Numbered from the stretch's first letter, positions 6,932 to 17,237 are shown. The stretch is DNA of 64,000 bases from Wolinella sp052170135 (GCA_052170135.1 JBQNBC010000008.1:16463-80462); one strand, 5' to 3'. Translations and numbers: made by a program. Notes: a model not told the origin generated them from the sequence alone.

Positions 6932-8113
6932 ATGCTTTTAAGATTCTTCTCTTTACTAATACCTCTGTTTTTATATTCAGAGGTATTTCAGATAACACTT
7001 TATGATTTGGCGCATATAGTATCCCAAAGCAATGGCGTTAATATCGCAATTGATGAGGATATAAGCCATGACGTTACACTATTTTTTACATCGCCAGTTG
7101 AAGGCAAAATCTCGCTTGACACATTTAAGATTCTCTCTGAGAAGAAGGGCTTTTCCCTTAAGGAGCTAGATGAGATTTACTATCTATCGCTGAATGAAGA
7201 ATCAAATGCCACAAAAAAGACAGAATATGAATATTTATCAGTAGATATTCAACATCTACAGCCAGAAAAGGTTGCTGATATCGCTAGTAGCTTTGACATT
7301 GAGAGTAAGCAGATTTTTGCAAGTGGATATCTTCTGAAATTCCCCAGAGAATCTGAGAAAGAGCTAAACACATTCTTAAATATCATTCGCCAGAATAATA
7401 GTCGTCATGTTCGTATAACAGGTGAAATAATCGAGATATCAAATGACATGCTTGATAATCGCGGTCTTGACTTCTCTCTATTTGTAGAATCGATAAATCG
7501 CTTTGGCGATTTAGACTTGAATTTCTTTGCACAAATAAATCAAAACGACTTCATCAAAAGCTACCTTCAAAGTAATAAGAACAAAATCAACTTGACTGGA
7601 TTCTTAAACTTCTTAAAAACTGAAGGAATCGCACGCACAATTACCACACCAAATCTTCTTGTGGCAAATCATGAACGTTCAAAATTCCATTCAGGGCAAA
7701 AAATACCAATTCGCTCTACCACAAACTCATTTTATTCAAACAACAGCTATACGCCATATTCAACAAATAACTATACTTATCTCGAGGTAGGGCTAATTGT
7801 AGATGTTGGCGCAAGAATCTTTAATCAAGTTATTGAGCTTGATTTTAAACTTGACCACATAACAATCGATAAATATACAGAAAATGAGCAAGCAATAACT
7901 AGCAATAAAACATTTCATTCACGCTTTTCTATGCTAAATCACAAACAGATTGTAATCGCTGGACTAAGTAAAGAATCGACCTCTACAAAACAATTAAAAG
8001 TGCCACTTATTTCTGAGATTCCTCTCCTTGGTGAGCTATTTAAAACTGAATACAAAACAGACGCAAATACATCATTAATCATTCTTCTAACAGCTGATTT
8101 GGAGATGCTATGA
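6932..8113 (+). CDS. Secretin for phage export (pIV-like)
   Basis: This 393-residue protein has a signal peptide (about 1-16), an N-terminal ring-forming domain (about 20-165) and a C-terminal secretin domain. The secretin part shows RTITTPNLLVANHERSKFHSGQKIP followed by a Ser/Thr/Asn/Tyr-rich gate region and VIAGLSKEST...VPLISEIPLLGELFK, typical of type II/III secretins. It should form the outer-membrane channel through which the virion leaves. A strong AAGGAG precedes the ATG, and its stop overlaps the Zot start (ATGA). Having its own secretin makes the phage independent of host type II secretion. Confidence 0.92.
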   Translation: MLLRFFSLLIPLFLYSEVFQITLYDLAHIVSQSNGVNIAIDEDISHDVTLFFTSPVEGKISLDTFKILSEKKGFSLKELDEIYYLSLNEESNATKKTEYEYLSVDIQHLQPEKVADIASSFDIESKQIFASGYLLKFPRESEKELNTFLNIIRQNNSRHVRITGEIIEISNDMLDNRGLDFSLFVESINRFGDLDLNFFAQINQNDFIKSYLQSNKNKINLTGFLNFLKTEGIARTITTPNLLVANHERSKFHSGQKIPIRSTTNSFYSNNSYTPYSTNNYTYLEVGLIVDVGARIFNQVIELDFKLDHITIDKYTENEQAITSNKTFHSRFSMLNHKQIVIAGLSKESTSTKQLKVPLISEIPLLGELFKTEYKTDANTSLIILLTADLEML

Positions 8114-9240
8114 TTTACTTTATTACTGGAGTTCCAGGTGGTGGAAAGAGTGCTTTTGGTGTCAATCTGATTTATGAGGCATTTATTAACGAAAAGTCAA
8201 GTCATTATGGTTCATTTGACTTTTGCTATACAAATATTTCTGGTTTCAAAGTCGAAGATGAGCGATTAAACGGTAAGGTAGACTGGCTAAATTTCGATAT
8301 TTTGCTTGAATTTGCAAAGCTTGATTACAATCTGCTCCAGCTAAATAAGCATATCCGTGATTATGATGGTGCGATTCTTTCTCTGCTTGATTCAATCGAG
8401 CAGGGAATCGCTCCACAAAATTCCATTTTTACACTGCCTAGTGACTTTGAATATTCATTTGAAAAACTAAAAGGACATAAGTTTAAAAAAGTCCTATTTA
8501 TCATTGATGAGTGCCATAACTTCCTAGACAAGAAGAATCAAGTCTTAATCCGCTGGCTAACATATCATCGACACTTCTATCAGGATATTTGCTTAATTAC
8601 TCAAGATTTAGCCCTTGTTGATAGCTCTTACAAAACACAAAACATTACAGATTCTTACTATAAGGCTTTTAATCCTAGATTTCGCCTTTTTAAGAATCAA
8701 CTTCGCTATGAGCGTAATGCCTCGCCAAAGTTTTACAAAAAAAGCAAGCTTGAGATTGTAACTATAAAAGCAGACCCAAAGATTTTTGAACTTTATACAA
8801 GTGGTGAAAATAGAGTTGTAACTCCATATTATGTGCGCTTAATTATCATTGGTGTAATTCTAGCTATTCTGATTGTCTTTATTTTGAACAACTTATTTAA
8901 TACAAAAGAAGGTGAGAATCCGCCTTTACAGACATCATCTTCTCCAGCAACAGACGAGATACCACTCGCACCACCGCCACAATCTCAATCAGATGATATA
9001 AGCGAACCAGTCTGTTTTATTTGTAGCAAAATATCCTGCTCTTTACGCACAAGAACAGTCCCGATAGAGCTAATCACAAAATACCTCAAAAACAAGACGC
9101 TAGAGCCAATATCAAGCTATCAATCTGATTCTTTCTCGCGTTTTTGCTTCTTAGCTCCAAGTGGCTTTTTCAAAAATGCTCCACCATCAAAAGATTTAGG
9201 CATTCCATCATTTGGTTCATCTCTTCCTGATTTTTTTTGA
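8110..9240 (+). CDS. zot: Zot/pI-family phage assembly ATPase
   Basis: This 376-residue protein starts with a Walker A motif (GVPGGGKSAF, residues 7-16) and has a Walker B-like FIIDECHNFL near residue 135. A single membrane helix (about LIIIGVILAILIVFILNNLF, residues 243-263) follows, then a periplasmic tail with proline-rich linker and several cysteines. It belongs to the Zot/gpI family, which powers extrusion of ssDNA through the inner membrane together with the secretin. The C-terminal part of Vibrio Zot acts on tight junctions; whether this tail does anything similar cannot be told from sequence. Confidence 0.92.
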   Translation: MIYFITGVPGGGKSAFGVNLIYEAFINEKSSHYGSFDFCYTNISGFKVEDERLNGKVDWLNFDILLEFAKLDYNLLQLNKHIRDYDGAILSLLDSIEQGIAPQNSIFTLPSDFEYSFEKLKGHKFKKVLFIIDECHNFLDKKNQVLIRWLTYHRHFYQDICLITQDLALVDSSYKTQNITDSYYKAFNPRFRLFKNQLRYERNASPKFYKKSKLEIVTIKADPKIFELYTSGENRVVTPYYVRLIIIGVILAILIVFILNNLFNTKEGENPPLQTSSSPATDEIPLAPPPQSQSDDISEPVCFICSKISCSLRTRTVPIELITKYLKNKTLEPISSYQSDSFSRFCFLAPSGFFKNAPPSKDLGIPSFGSSLPDFF

Positions 9241-9241
9241 T

Positions 9242-9406
9242 GCACGAAGTCAAACCGCTATGCGGGGAAACTTCGTGCCGACAACGAACAGAAGAATCTA
9301 GTCGACACATAACGGTGTAATGAGGCGTCCGCTTCCTTGATTCTTCAAAACATATGCTCGCACGAGTGAGCTTGCGAACGAGTGTGAGCATATGTGTTCT
9401 CGACTA
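9242..9406. other. Hairpin-rich intergenic region, candidate phage replication origin/packaging signal
   Basis: The 218-base gap before the replication gene contains nested inverted repeats. GCACGAAGT (9242-9250) pairs with ACTTCGTGC (9270-9278), with an inner CCGC/GCGG stem. ACATATGCTC (9350-9359) pairs with GAGCATATGT (9386-9395). TAGTCGA (9299-9305) pairs with TCGACTA (9400-9406) around the second hairpin. Filamentous phages have such structures as plus/minus origins and packaging signals. The exact nick site cannot be read off. Confidence 0.6.
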
Positions 9407-10339
9407 ATTATTAATATCTCTCAGCTATTTCGCCCCGTAGGGGCTTAGAGGATTTTAAATGTATGGTTTAAATCGTGAAAAAAGGTCAATCGCTCTTTCA
9501 AAAATAGATAAACAAAAGAGTTTTCTAAGCTCTCATTACATCAATTTCCCAAATGGCGATCAGATTCCACTAATCGATCTATTTAAAAACAGTTATATAA
9601 ACTCTAGTCGCTATATTTCAGAGGTCAATCACCGCGTCTGGTCTCTTTATCACTATGCAAATTCTAATAACTTAACGAATGTGTTTGTAACAATTACCCT
9701 GCCAAGCAGATTCCATCCTTATAAAAATATCGGCAAAAAGCGCGTAAAGAATCGAGATTTTAATAACTCAACCCCGAGAGAAGCTTCTAAACAGCTATCA
9801 CTCTATCTATCACGTATTACATCAAACACTATTTATTCTGAGATTCCTCGCGATTCTCGTTGTTACTTCCGCTCCATCGAGCCTCATAAAAGTGGCGTAC
9901 CCCACACTCATGCAAGCTTTTTTATCCCAAGCGACAAGGTGTCTCCTTTTATTGAAATGTTGCGTCGCTATGCCTCAAGGTGGCAATGCCAAATCCATGT
10001 GGAATCCAATATAAAAAATCCAGTCTCTTACGTTATGAAATATATACTAAAGACATTTGATGATTTTAGAGATGGTGGCAAGGGTTTAAGCGATCTATCT
10101 CTTTGGTATATCTATCACGGAATCAGCAGATTCTACACTTCGCGCACACTCGTATCTCTTGATGTCTATCGTAAGTTAAATGGGCGATTCTCTCTAATTG
10201 AGTTGACAAAGTCTTACCGAGATAAGACACTTAGTGTAATGTGCGATAAAGAAGGAAAAATTGTATTTATCCAAAACGACCTAGAGACTATCTACTATCG
10301 CAAAAGAATTAGTATTAAAAGCTTTGATGAGCCAATAAA

Positions 10340-10768
<429 letters not shown>

Positions 10769-10789
10769 ATATAAAACAAGGTTAAGAAG

Positions 10790-10864
10790 TGGCTGGGGTA
10801 AAAGGATTCGAACCTCTGAATGGCTGGACCAAAACCAGCTGCCTTACCGCTTGGCGATACCCCA
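10790..10864 (-). tRNA. tRNA-Gln (UUG)
   Basis: The minus strand folds into a 75-base tRNA with anticodon TTG, a GGTTCGAATCC T-arm and encoded CCA. It lies 21 bases upstream of tRNA-fMet in the same direction, so the two are probably cotranscribed. Confidence 0.95.
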
Positions 10865-11015
10865 TCAAGCTGTGAGGCGGGAATTCTACCTGCTTTTTAC
10901 TTCATTGTCAAGATTTTTAGAGTTTCCATCTATTTTTTTATAAATTCAACGGGTTAGCAGAGACCAAAATTACCCATCTTCCACAATTCAGACCGGTCAC
11001 AAGAATAAATCACGT

Positions 11016-11423
11016 TTACTCGCCTATATATTCAACCAAGCGTCCTTCATGCTTCCAACCAGTAATCCCGTATTTTAGGTTATAGACTTTTAAAAATCCA
11101 GCATCTATCAAGTGCTCAGCGGCAAGTTTAGTACGATTCCCGGTTCGACAAACGATTACTATTGGTGTGTCAAAATTAATTCCCCTGCTTTTAAGAGCCT
11201 TGACAAAATTCAGCGTATCATATCCGCGTTGTGCGTCAAAATACGAAAGCAGCTCACTGCCAGGTATCACACCGGTCTGTTTCCACTCCGATTCCATACG
11301 TATGTCAAGCACACGCGCACCATCTTTTTGTAAAGCTTCCAGCTCATTATTATCTATATCCACACGCTCAGCCACAGCTAGTGAAGCAAAAAATAACAAT
11401 AAAAATAGAATCCTGCCAATCAC
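11016..11423 (-). CDS. Secreted rhodanese-like sulfurtransferase
   Basis: This protein of about 135 residues has a signal peptide (IGRILFLLLFFASLAVA) followed by one rhodanese domain. The active-site loop CRTGNR carries the catalytic cysteine. Rhodaneses move sulfane sulfur as a Cys-persulfide; this one should act in the periplasm. I place the start at the GTG at 11421-11423. It has AGGGAG upstream, overlaps the murI stop as GTGA and begins the signal peptide cleanly. The upstream ATG at 11462 would add 13 residues inside murI. It is the last gene of a murI-led unit. Confidence 0.85.
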   Translation of the reverse strand: MIGRILFLLLFFASLAVAERVDIDNNELEALQKDGARVLDIRMESEWKQTGVIPGSELLSYFDAQRGYDTLNFVKALKSRGINFDTPIVIVCRTGNRTKLAAEHLIDAGFLKVYNLKYGITGWKHEGRLVEYIGE

Positions 11424-12190
11424 ACTAACTCCCTTTGAGACAACGAAGGTAATAAGAGCCATTCGCGAGCGCGAAGCTCTAGTGCGCCACTGTTTTCGCT
11501 AGCAAAATATTGCACTTTCGTATCCTTAAAATATTCAAGCACATATCGCTCGCGTAGATACTGCATTATCGCTTCTCCAGAATGGATAAGCAATGGAGAA
11601 TGTGAAAAATAGCGCGAAATTGCAGGCGCAATAAGCGGAAAATGCGTACAACCGAGGATGATTGCTTTTGGATTCTCTGATAAAGAATCGAAGTAATATC
11701 GCAACATCTCATCCATGAGTGCACCGCTAAAAATCCCCTCCTCTACAAGTGGGATCAAAAGTCCAGTTGCAAGCGAGCGCACATTTGTATATCCACGAGT
11801 ACGCAACATGGTAGCATACTGATTACTTGCAATTGTGGCTTTCGTCCCAATGACAAGGATCGGAGAATCGAAACTTTTCAGACGATTCTGCAAAGCCAAA
11901 ACACCGGGTTCTATGACACCTATTACATCTATGTTTGCAACTTGCTGGAGTGATTTTAATGCATGTGCGCTAGCGGTATTGCACGCAAGCACCATCACAT
12001 CTACGTCAAACTCCTGCAAAAACTGCAACGCCTCAAGAGAATACCTCCGTATCGTATCTGGATCCTTTACGCCATATGGTACACGCGCCGTATCGCCAAA
12101 GTAGATAATCTCCTCAAAAGCATGAGAATCTAAAAGACTTTTAAGCACACTAAGACCACCAACACCACTATCAAAAACCCCGACACGCAT
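11420..12190 (-). CDS. murI: Glutamate racemase
   Basis: This 256-residue protein converts L-glutamate to D-glutamate for peptidoglycan. It shows GVFDSGVGGLSVLKSL at the N-terminus and the two catalytic cysteine motifs, VLACNTASA and ILGCTHFPL, spaced as in the family. Its length is normal. It is translated just ahead of the rhodanese gene with a 4-base overlap. Rho lies 51 bases upstream on the same strand. Confidence 0.97.
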   Translation of the reverse strand: MRVGVFDSGVGGLSVLKSLLDSHAFEEIIYFGDTARVPYGVKDPDTIRRYSLEALQFLQEFDVDVMVLACNTASAHALKSLQQVANIDVIGVIEPGVLALQNRLKSFDSPILVIGTKATIASNQYATMLRTRGYTNVRSLATGLLIPLVEEGIFSGALMDEMLRYYFDSLSENPKAIILGCTHFPLIAPAISRYFSHSPLLIHSGEAIMQYLRERYVLEYFKDTKVQYFASENSGALELRAREWLLLPSLSQRELV

Positions 12191-12241
12191 TAGCCTAACA
12201 CCTCTTTTACGGCTCTGATTCTTGGAGTTTTGATTTCCATG

Positions 12242-13588
12242 CTAGCCCTCGTTCATAATGCTTAAAAACTCGCTATTATCCTTTGTCTTTTGCATTTTTG
12301 AGTAAAGGAACGTAAGAGCCTCTACTTCGTTATTCATCTGATGCATGACATTTCTGAGTGCCCATACCTTAATAAGCGTATCTTGTCCTAAGAGTAACTC
12401 CTCTTTTCGCGTACCGGATTTCAAAATATCCATCGCTGGATAGATTCTCCGCTCCGCGATATGGCGCGCAAGGACTATTTCAGAGTTGCCCGTGCCTTTA
12501 AACTCTTCAAAAATAACCTCATCCATTCGCGAGCCAGTCTCGATAAGTGCAGTTGCAATAATAGTCAGACTGCCGCCCTGCTCAATATTTCTAGCTGCTC
12601 CAAAGAATCGCTTTGGCTTATGGAGAGCATTCGCATCAACACCACCGCTTAGCACCTTTCCGCTACTTGGCGTGGCTGTATTATAAGCACGCGCTAGACG
12701 TGTTATAGAATCGAGCAAAATTACTACATCGCGCCCCATCTCAACACTTCGTTTTGCTTTTTCAATCACTAACTCAGCGACACGGATGTGATTATGCGCT
12801 GGCATGTCAAATGTTGAACTATAAACATCACCCTTGACACATCGCTCCATATCAGTGACCTCTTCTGGACGTTCATCGACTAGCAAAACGATTAGCTCTA
12901 CCTCTGGGTGATTTTTTGAGATTCCGTGAGCTAGCTCCTTCATAAGCTCCGTTTTACCACTTCTAGGAGGTGCGACAATTAGCGCACGCTGCCCCTTGCC
13001 AATGGGCGAGAAGAGGTCAAGCATACGTCCAGTAACTTTGGAGCTGGCATATTCAAGCTTGAGTTGCTCAGTGGGGAATAGTGGTGTAAGGTTGTCAAAA
13101 AGTGGTCGATTCTTCATCTCCTCTGATGACTGATAATTGATCGCTTCAATTTTTAGTAGAGCGTAATATCGCTCCTGATCCTTTGGCGGACGCACTTGAC
13201 CTGTTACAATATCGCCATTTCGTAGTGCAAATTTTCTAATTTGTGTATTAGAAACGTAAGCATCATTTTGAGAATCTGAGAAATTCTCATCCATAGCACG
13301 AAGGAATCCATACCCTTCACTAGTTATTTCCAAAATACCTGTAAACAGGATAAATCCACCCTTATTCACCTGTGATTTAAGAATCTCAAATAAAAGATCT
13401 TGACGCTTATATTCTTGTGGATTCTCCACGCCTAACGTTTCAGCGATCTCCATAATTTTATTAAGAGGCTTGGCGCGCAAATCCTCTATTTTATAGCCCT
13501 CAACTGGAATATGTGTGCGTGATTTTTGATGATAGTAGTTTTGTGTGGATTCTTTGCTAGATCTATTTGGATTATTGCCATCATTCAT
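12242..13588 (-). CDS. rho: Transcription termination factor Rho
   Basis: This 448-residue hexameric RNA helicase ends transcription at rho-dependent sites. An N-terminal Rho-N helical domain (about 30-75) is followed by the RNA-binding cold-shock-like domain (about 78-150, with GFILFTGILEITSEGYGFLR). The ATPase domain has Walker A GPPRSGKTE-like APPRSGKTELM and Walker B VVILLDSITRLARAY. The first 25 residues are Asn/Ser-rich. The upstream 212-base gap holds the divergent promoters for rho and the SprA-like gene. Confidence 0.97.
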   Translation of the reverse strand: MNDGNNPNRSSKESTQNYYHQKSRTHIPVEGYKIEDLRAKPLNKIMEIAETLGVENPQEYKRQDLLFEILKSQVNKGGFILFTGILEITSEGYGFLRAMDENFSDSQNDAYVSNTQIRKFALRNGDIVTGQVRPPKDQERYYALLKIEAINYQSSEEMKNRPLFDNLTPLFPTEQLKLEYASSKVTGRMLDLFSPIGKGQRALIVAPPRSGKTELMKELAHGISKNHPEVELIVLLVDERPEEVTDMERCVKGDVYSSTFDMPAHNHIRVAELVIEKAKRSVEMGRDVVILLDSITRLARAYNTATPSSGKVLSGGVDANALHKPKRFFGAARNIEQGGSLTIIATALIETGSRMDEVIFEEFKGTGNSEIVLARHIAERRIYPAMDILKSGTRKEELLLGQDTLIKVWALRNVMHQMNNEVEALTFLYSKMQKTKDNSEFLSIMNEG

Positions 13589-13800
13589 GGTGGAGTCCTC
13601 GGGGTTGCAGTGTTTATTTTAGAAATTCTCGCACTAGGCTAGAGAGTATGAAGCAGGGTGAAACAGCGAAAAACAGGAAAGTGCAATCACTCTGACGGCG
13701 AGATTCTAGTCAAAGGGACGACGAAAGTCAATAAAAGATTAAAGGAGAAATACACTTTCTAAAGTTTAAAATCCTCACAAGATTAAAAAGGAGGTGCAAA

Positions 13801-14358
13801 ATGAATATCTCTGGAGCCTATGGTGCGCATGTGAGAATCATGGCACCTTTTAATGGTGCAAAAGGCGTAGATACTTACGATTCCTCGCTTAAAAATAGAG
13901 TCTCAAAAGATGAAAAAGACAACAGCAATCAAAAGGGACAAGATGGCGAGTCGCTAAGCCAGAGCGAAATGGCTCAGGTGCGCGAACTTTCAAGAATCGA
14001 CTCTCAAGTTAAAGCCCATGAAAATGCCCATATAGCAGCTGGTGCTGGCGTGGTGAGCGGTGGTGCATCATATAGCTATACACGCGGCCCAGATGGCAAA
14101 ATGTATGCCACAGCCGGCGAAGTACCAATAGATACAAGCATGGGCGATGACCCAAAAGAGAACATAGCCAAAGCAAGGCAAATACGCGCTGCAGCCCTTG
14201 CTCCAAGCGACCCAAGCCCACAGGACTATAAAGTCGCCGCAACCGCCAGCATGCTAGAAATGAAAGCGCAAATCGAACTAAGCAAAGAGCTGAGCAACTC
14301 AACAAAAGAATCTCGTGCACAGGCATTTAAACATGGTATTCAAGCCTATAAAAAATAG
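13801..14358 (+). CDS. SprA-related putative metalloprotease (CJM1_0395-type)
   Basis: This 185-residue protein matches the SprA-related family common in Campylobacterota. A disordered, charged N-terminal third (about 25-60) precedes a core containing VKAHENAHIAAGAG, whose H-E-N-A-H fits the zinc-protease HExxH motif. The core then gives ASYSYTRGPDGKMYATAGEVPID and a helical C-terminus with a run of alternating charged residues. There is no signal peptide. A strong AAAAAGGAGG precedes the ATG. Substrate and role are unknown; it is transcribed alone. Confidence 0.75.
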   Translation: MNISGAYGAHVRIMAPFNGAKGVDTYDSSLKNRVSKDEKDNSNQKGQDGESLSQSEMAQVRELSRIDSQVKAHENAHIAAGAGVVSGGASYSYTRGPDGKMYATAGEVPIDTSMGDDPKENIAKARQIRAAALAPSDPSPQDYKVAATASMLEMKAQIELSKELSNSTKESRAQAFKHGIQAYKK

Positions 14359-14424
14359 TGAAATCATTCAAGTAGTATAGTTTTTAACAATCTCAAATGG
14401 CATATTTATCGCTCTTTAACCATT

Positions 14425-14976
14425 ATGTCTTGTTGCTACAGAGCTAGTTTTTATAATTGTTATCCTTGGGATTCTCGCTTCTATCGCTGTGCCAAAGATG
14501 GCAGCTAATCGCAAGGGTGCAGAAGCAGTAGCATGGGCGCGCACGTGAAATAAAAAATATTAGGGATTTCTACGGTGCGCACGTCATTGCTAGGGGTGAA
14601 AGGATTGATGATTACATGATTACCAAGATATCGCAGATATCGCAAATCTCGATCCAAAACGATGAAGAATGAAACGAGATGGAAATAACATACTACGCAA
14701 AAATACATATAACGGAGCTATGAGTATGTTTTCAGAAATGCCAAATATAGATACGCCATGGGGAGTGGGCTCAAGCGTTGATGCATGTATAGTTATTATA
14801 TCACCAAATGTAGCACCAGCATCGCTAATTATACAAATCAAAGGAAATGAACAAGCGACACAACCTACGGAAAGAGAAATCGTGTCTGCATGAAGCTTCG
14901 TCAAATCTTTGGTGGGAATCTATCCGAAGTGTACGAAGAGACCATCGACCTTGCACCCAAAAATGCACAATTTTAG
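14425..14976 (+). pseudogene. Decayed type IV pilin-like/pseudopilin gene
   Basis: From 14441 the plus strand encodes ELVFIIVILGILASIAVPKM, the hallmark N-terminal helix of pseudopilins and nearly the same as in the intact gene at 40671-41177. The ATG and FTxI-type leader are gone, and the frame stops at about 14548. Later pieces in other frames resemble the middle and C-terminus (DACIVIISPN at about 14780, and a terminal DLAPKNAQF before the TAG at 14974-14976). The gene is broken by several frameshifts. The remaining 200 bases to mnmG show nothing I can identify. Confidence 0.75.
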
Positions 14977-15189
14977 ACGCAATCAAAATATATAGAGTAA
15001 AAACTTTAGCTGGTGGATTCTCATCAGCTAAAAAATCTAGAGGAACAAAAGTCAAGAATCGCTTGGTATTTGTGATTTCTACACAATCCAAAAACAAAGA
15101 ATCCACTCGCTCAAAAAATCTACCACTAAACAAAAACAAGAAAAATTAGTGCGATATAATTTCCAAAATAAGTCAAGAAAGCCTGAGTT

Positions 15190-17076
15190 ATGAATGATTT
15201 TGATGTGATTGTAATTGGTGGTGGACACGCCGGGATAGAGGCCGCGCATGCGAGCGCAAAAATAGGTTGCAAGACACTACTTTTGACTATTTTAGTCGAA
15301 CAAATCGGTGCAACAAGCTGCAACCCAGCCATCGGCGGACTGGCTAAGGGGCACCTAGTACGCGAAATTGATGCGCTTGGTGGACTTATGGGGCGCGTTA
15401 CCGATCGTTGCGGCCTTCAATTCCGTACACTAAATGCCTCCAAAGGTCCAGCAGTACGAGGTACACGCGCACAGATAGATATGGATAGATACAGAATCGA
15501 AATGAGGAATCGCTGCCTCAAAATCCAAAATCTAACAGTCACACAAGAGATGGTAGATGAGCTAATCGTACAAGATAACGAGGTGCGTGGCGTGTGCACA
15601 CAAATAGGTCGCGAATACCGCGCAAAAAAGGTCATCATGACGACTGGGACATTTTTAAATGGCGTCGTACATATCGGCAATAAAACCTCGCAAAATGGGC
15701 GCGTTGGCGAGCCATCATCGACAAAGCTATCAAAATCATTGCGCTCACTCGGGCTAGATGTAGGACGGCTAAAAACAGGAACATGCGCAAGAATCTCAAG
15801 CGAAGGAATCGATTTTAAAAGTCTAGAAAAACATGAAGGCGATACGCCTCCGCCACCATTTAGCTTTAGTACTGAGCGCGATTCTTTCTCGCCAACACAG
15901 CTGCCATGCTATGTAGTCTATACAAATGAAAAAACGCACGAAATAATTCGCCAAAACCTCTATCGTGCGCCAATGTTTACTGGTCAAATAGAGGGCATTG
16001 GACCTAGATACTGTCCAAGTATCGAGGATAAGGTAAATCGCTTTGGCGAGCGCGAGCGACATCAGATTTTTGTCGAGCCACAAACGCTAGAATCGACGGA
16101 GTTTTACCTAAATGGCTTAACGACTTCGATGCCTTTTGATGTGCAAGAATCGATGATACGCTCTATAGAAGGACTAGAAAATGCCAAAATCGTACGATAT
16201 GGCTACGCAATAGAATATGACTACGTGAATCCAATGGAACTAAAACATACACTTGAGACAAAAAAAATAAAAAATCTCTACCTGGCAGGACAAATAAATG
16301 GCACAACAGGCTACGAGGAGGCAGCTGCACAAGGATTGATAGCGGGTATAAATGCGGCACTAAACATCAAAGGAGAATCGCCATTTATACTGCGCCGTAA
16401 TGAAGCTTATATCGGCGTGCTTATCGATGATCTCGTTACAAAAGGGACAAAAGAGCCATATCGAATGTTTACATCACGTGCGGAGTATCGACTACTTCTA
16501 CGCGAGGATAACGCTGAGTTTCGTCTCGCAAAATATGGGAATTCTTTTGGGCTTGTAGACAGTGAGCGAATAGAGAATCTAAAACGAGATGAGTTGGATA
16601 TAAAGCGCGGAGTAGTTTTTTTACAAGAGAATCATGCAACACCTAGCAAAGAGACGCTGGAATTTTTAGACGCTATAGGCGAAGATAAAATCTCTGACAA
16701 AACAGCGTGGCAGGTAATTGTTGCACGCAAAAGCTTTGAAGAATCGAAACTTAGAAAAATTAATATAATTTTTAGTGAGATGAGCGAGAGGGCATTAGAG
16801 CAGATTCTCATCGAAGCAAAATATGCAAGCTATATCAAAAAGCAACAAGAAAGCATCGAGACTATGGACGAAATGCTCAAGGTTGCAATACCAGATGGTT
16901 TTGACTTTGGTAGTGTGCCAGGACTAAGTCTAGAAGTCATAGAAAAACTAAAGAGATTCTCACCTCCTACGCTATTTGCTGCAAGCGAGATAAGCGGAAT
17001 AACACCAGCTGCACTCGATACGCTGCATCTGTATATACATCTGCGAGGAAAAGGCGAAAAAATGGCAAATTTATAA
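15190..17076 (+). CDS. mnmG: tRNA uridine-34 5-carboxymethylaminomethyl modification enzyme, FAD subunit
   Basis: This 628-residue protein, with MnmE, adds the carboxymethylaminomethyl group to U34 of tRNAs. The N-terminal FAD-binding motif VIVIGGGHAGIEAA is clear. The family motifs SCNPAIGGLAKGHL and GLMGRVTDRCGLQFR-like follow, then the insertion domain and the C-terminal helical region that binds MnmE and tRNA. Its length is normal. It is transcribed alone; the downstream 160 bp lead into the ferrosome-like cluster. Confidence 0.97.
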   Translation: MNDFDVIVIGGGHAGIEAAHASAKIGCKTLLLTILVEQIGATSCNPAIGGLAKGHLVREIDALGGLMGRVTDRCGLQFRTLNASKGPAVRGTRAQIDMDRYRIEMRNRCLKIQNLTVTQEMVDELIVQDNEVRGVCTQIGREYRAKKVIMTTGTFLNGVVHIGNKTSQNGRVGEPSSTKLSKSLRSLGLDVGRLKTGTCARISSEGIDFKSLEKHEGDTPPPPFSFSTERDSFSPTQLPCYVVYTNEKTHEIIRQNLYRAPMFTGQIEGIGPRYCPSIEDKVNRFGERERHQIFVEPQTLESTEFYLNGLTTSMPFDVQESMIRSIEGLENAKIVRYGYAIEYDYVNPMELKHTLETKKIKNLYLAGQINGTTGYEEAAAQGLIAGINAALNIKGESPFILRRNEAYIGVLIDDLVTKGTKEPYRMFTSRAEYRLLLREDNAEFRLAKYGNSFGLVDSERIENLKRDELDIKRGVVFLQENHATPSKETLEFLDAIGEDKISDKTAWQVIVARKSFEESKLRKINIIFSEMSERALEQILIEAKYASYIKKQQESIETMDEMLKVAIPDGFDFGSVPGLSLEVIEKLKRFSPPTLFAASEISGITPAALDTLHLYIHLRGKGEKMANL

Positions 17077-17105
17077 TGGTATTCTTGATTTATAAAAATA
17101 TTACA

Positions 17106-17125
17106 ATTCAAATATTTTTTTGAAT
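17106..17125. terminator. Inverted repeat with T run after mnmG
   Basis: ATTCAA (17106-17111) and TTGAAT (17120-17125) flank a T-rich loop. The site lies 30 bases after mnmG. It is weak as a terminator and could instead be part of the control region of the next operon. Confidence 0.35.
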
Positions 17126-17181
17126 GTTAAAGTATTTTATGAAAGTAAAAATAAATTTTATATTGACGCCGTTAAAAAATA

Positions 17182-17202
17182 TATAAGCAGATTATGAATA
17201 AT
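17182..17202 (+). promoter_or_regulatory. Candidate promoter and Fur-like dyad before the ferrosome-like operon
   Basis: TATAAG at 17182-17187 could be a -10 element in a very AT-rich stretch. Right after it, ATTATGAATAAT (17191-17202) is a perfect dyad (ATTAT/ATAAT) resembling half of an epsilonproteobacterial Fur box. A repressor bound here would cover the transcription start. Iron control is expected for ferrosome genes, but this is inference from one short site. Confidence 0.4.
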
Positions 17203-17237
17203 ATCGCCATTGAATTTAAAAATATTGCGAGGTCTTT

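Noticed and set aside
9242..9278. A Xer dif-like site in the phage gap
   Set aside because: The phage has its own integrase and att cores in tRNA-fMet, and the hairpin does not show a dif-type pair of 11-base arms.
9170..9391. A minus-strand frame across the phage intergenic gap
   Set aside because: The sequence is explained by nested hairpins of the likely origin, and the frame has no recognisable product.
14847..15149. A plus-strand basic frame before mnmG
   Set aside because: It overlaps the end of the decayed pseudopilin in another frame and shows no domain; its composition looks like translated noncoding DNA.
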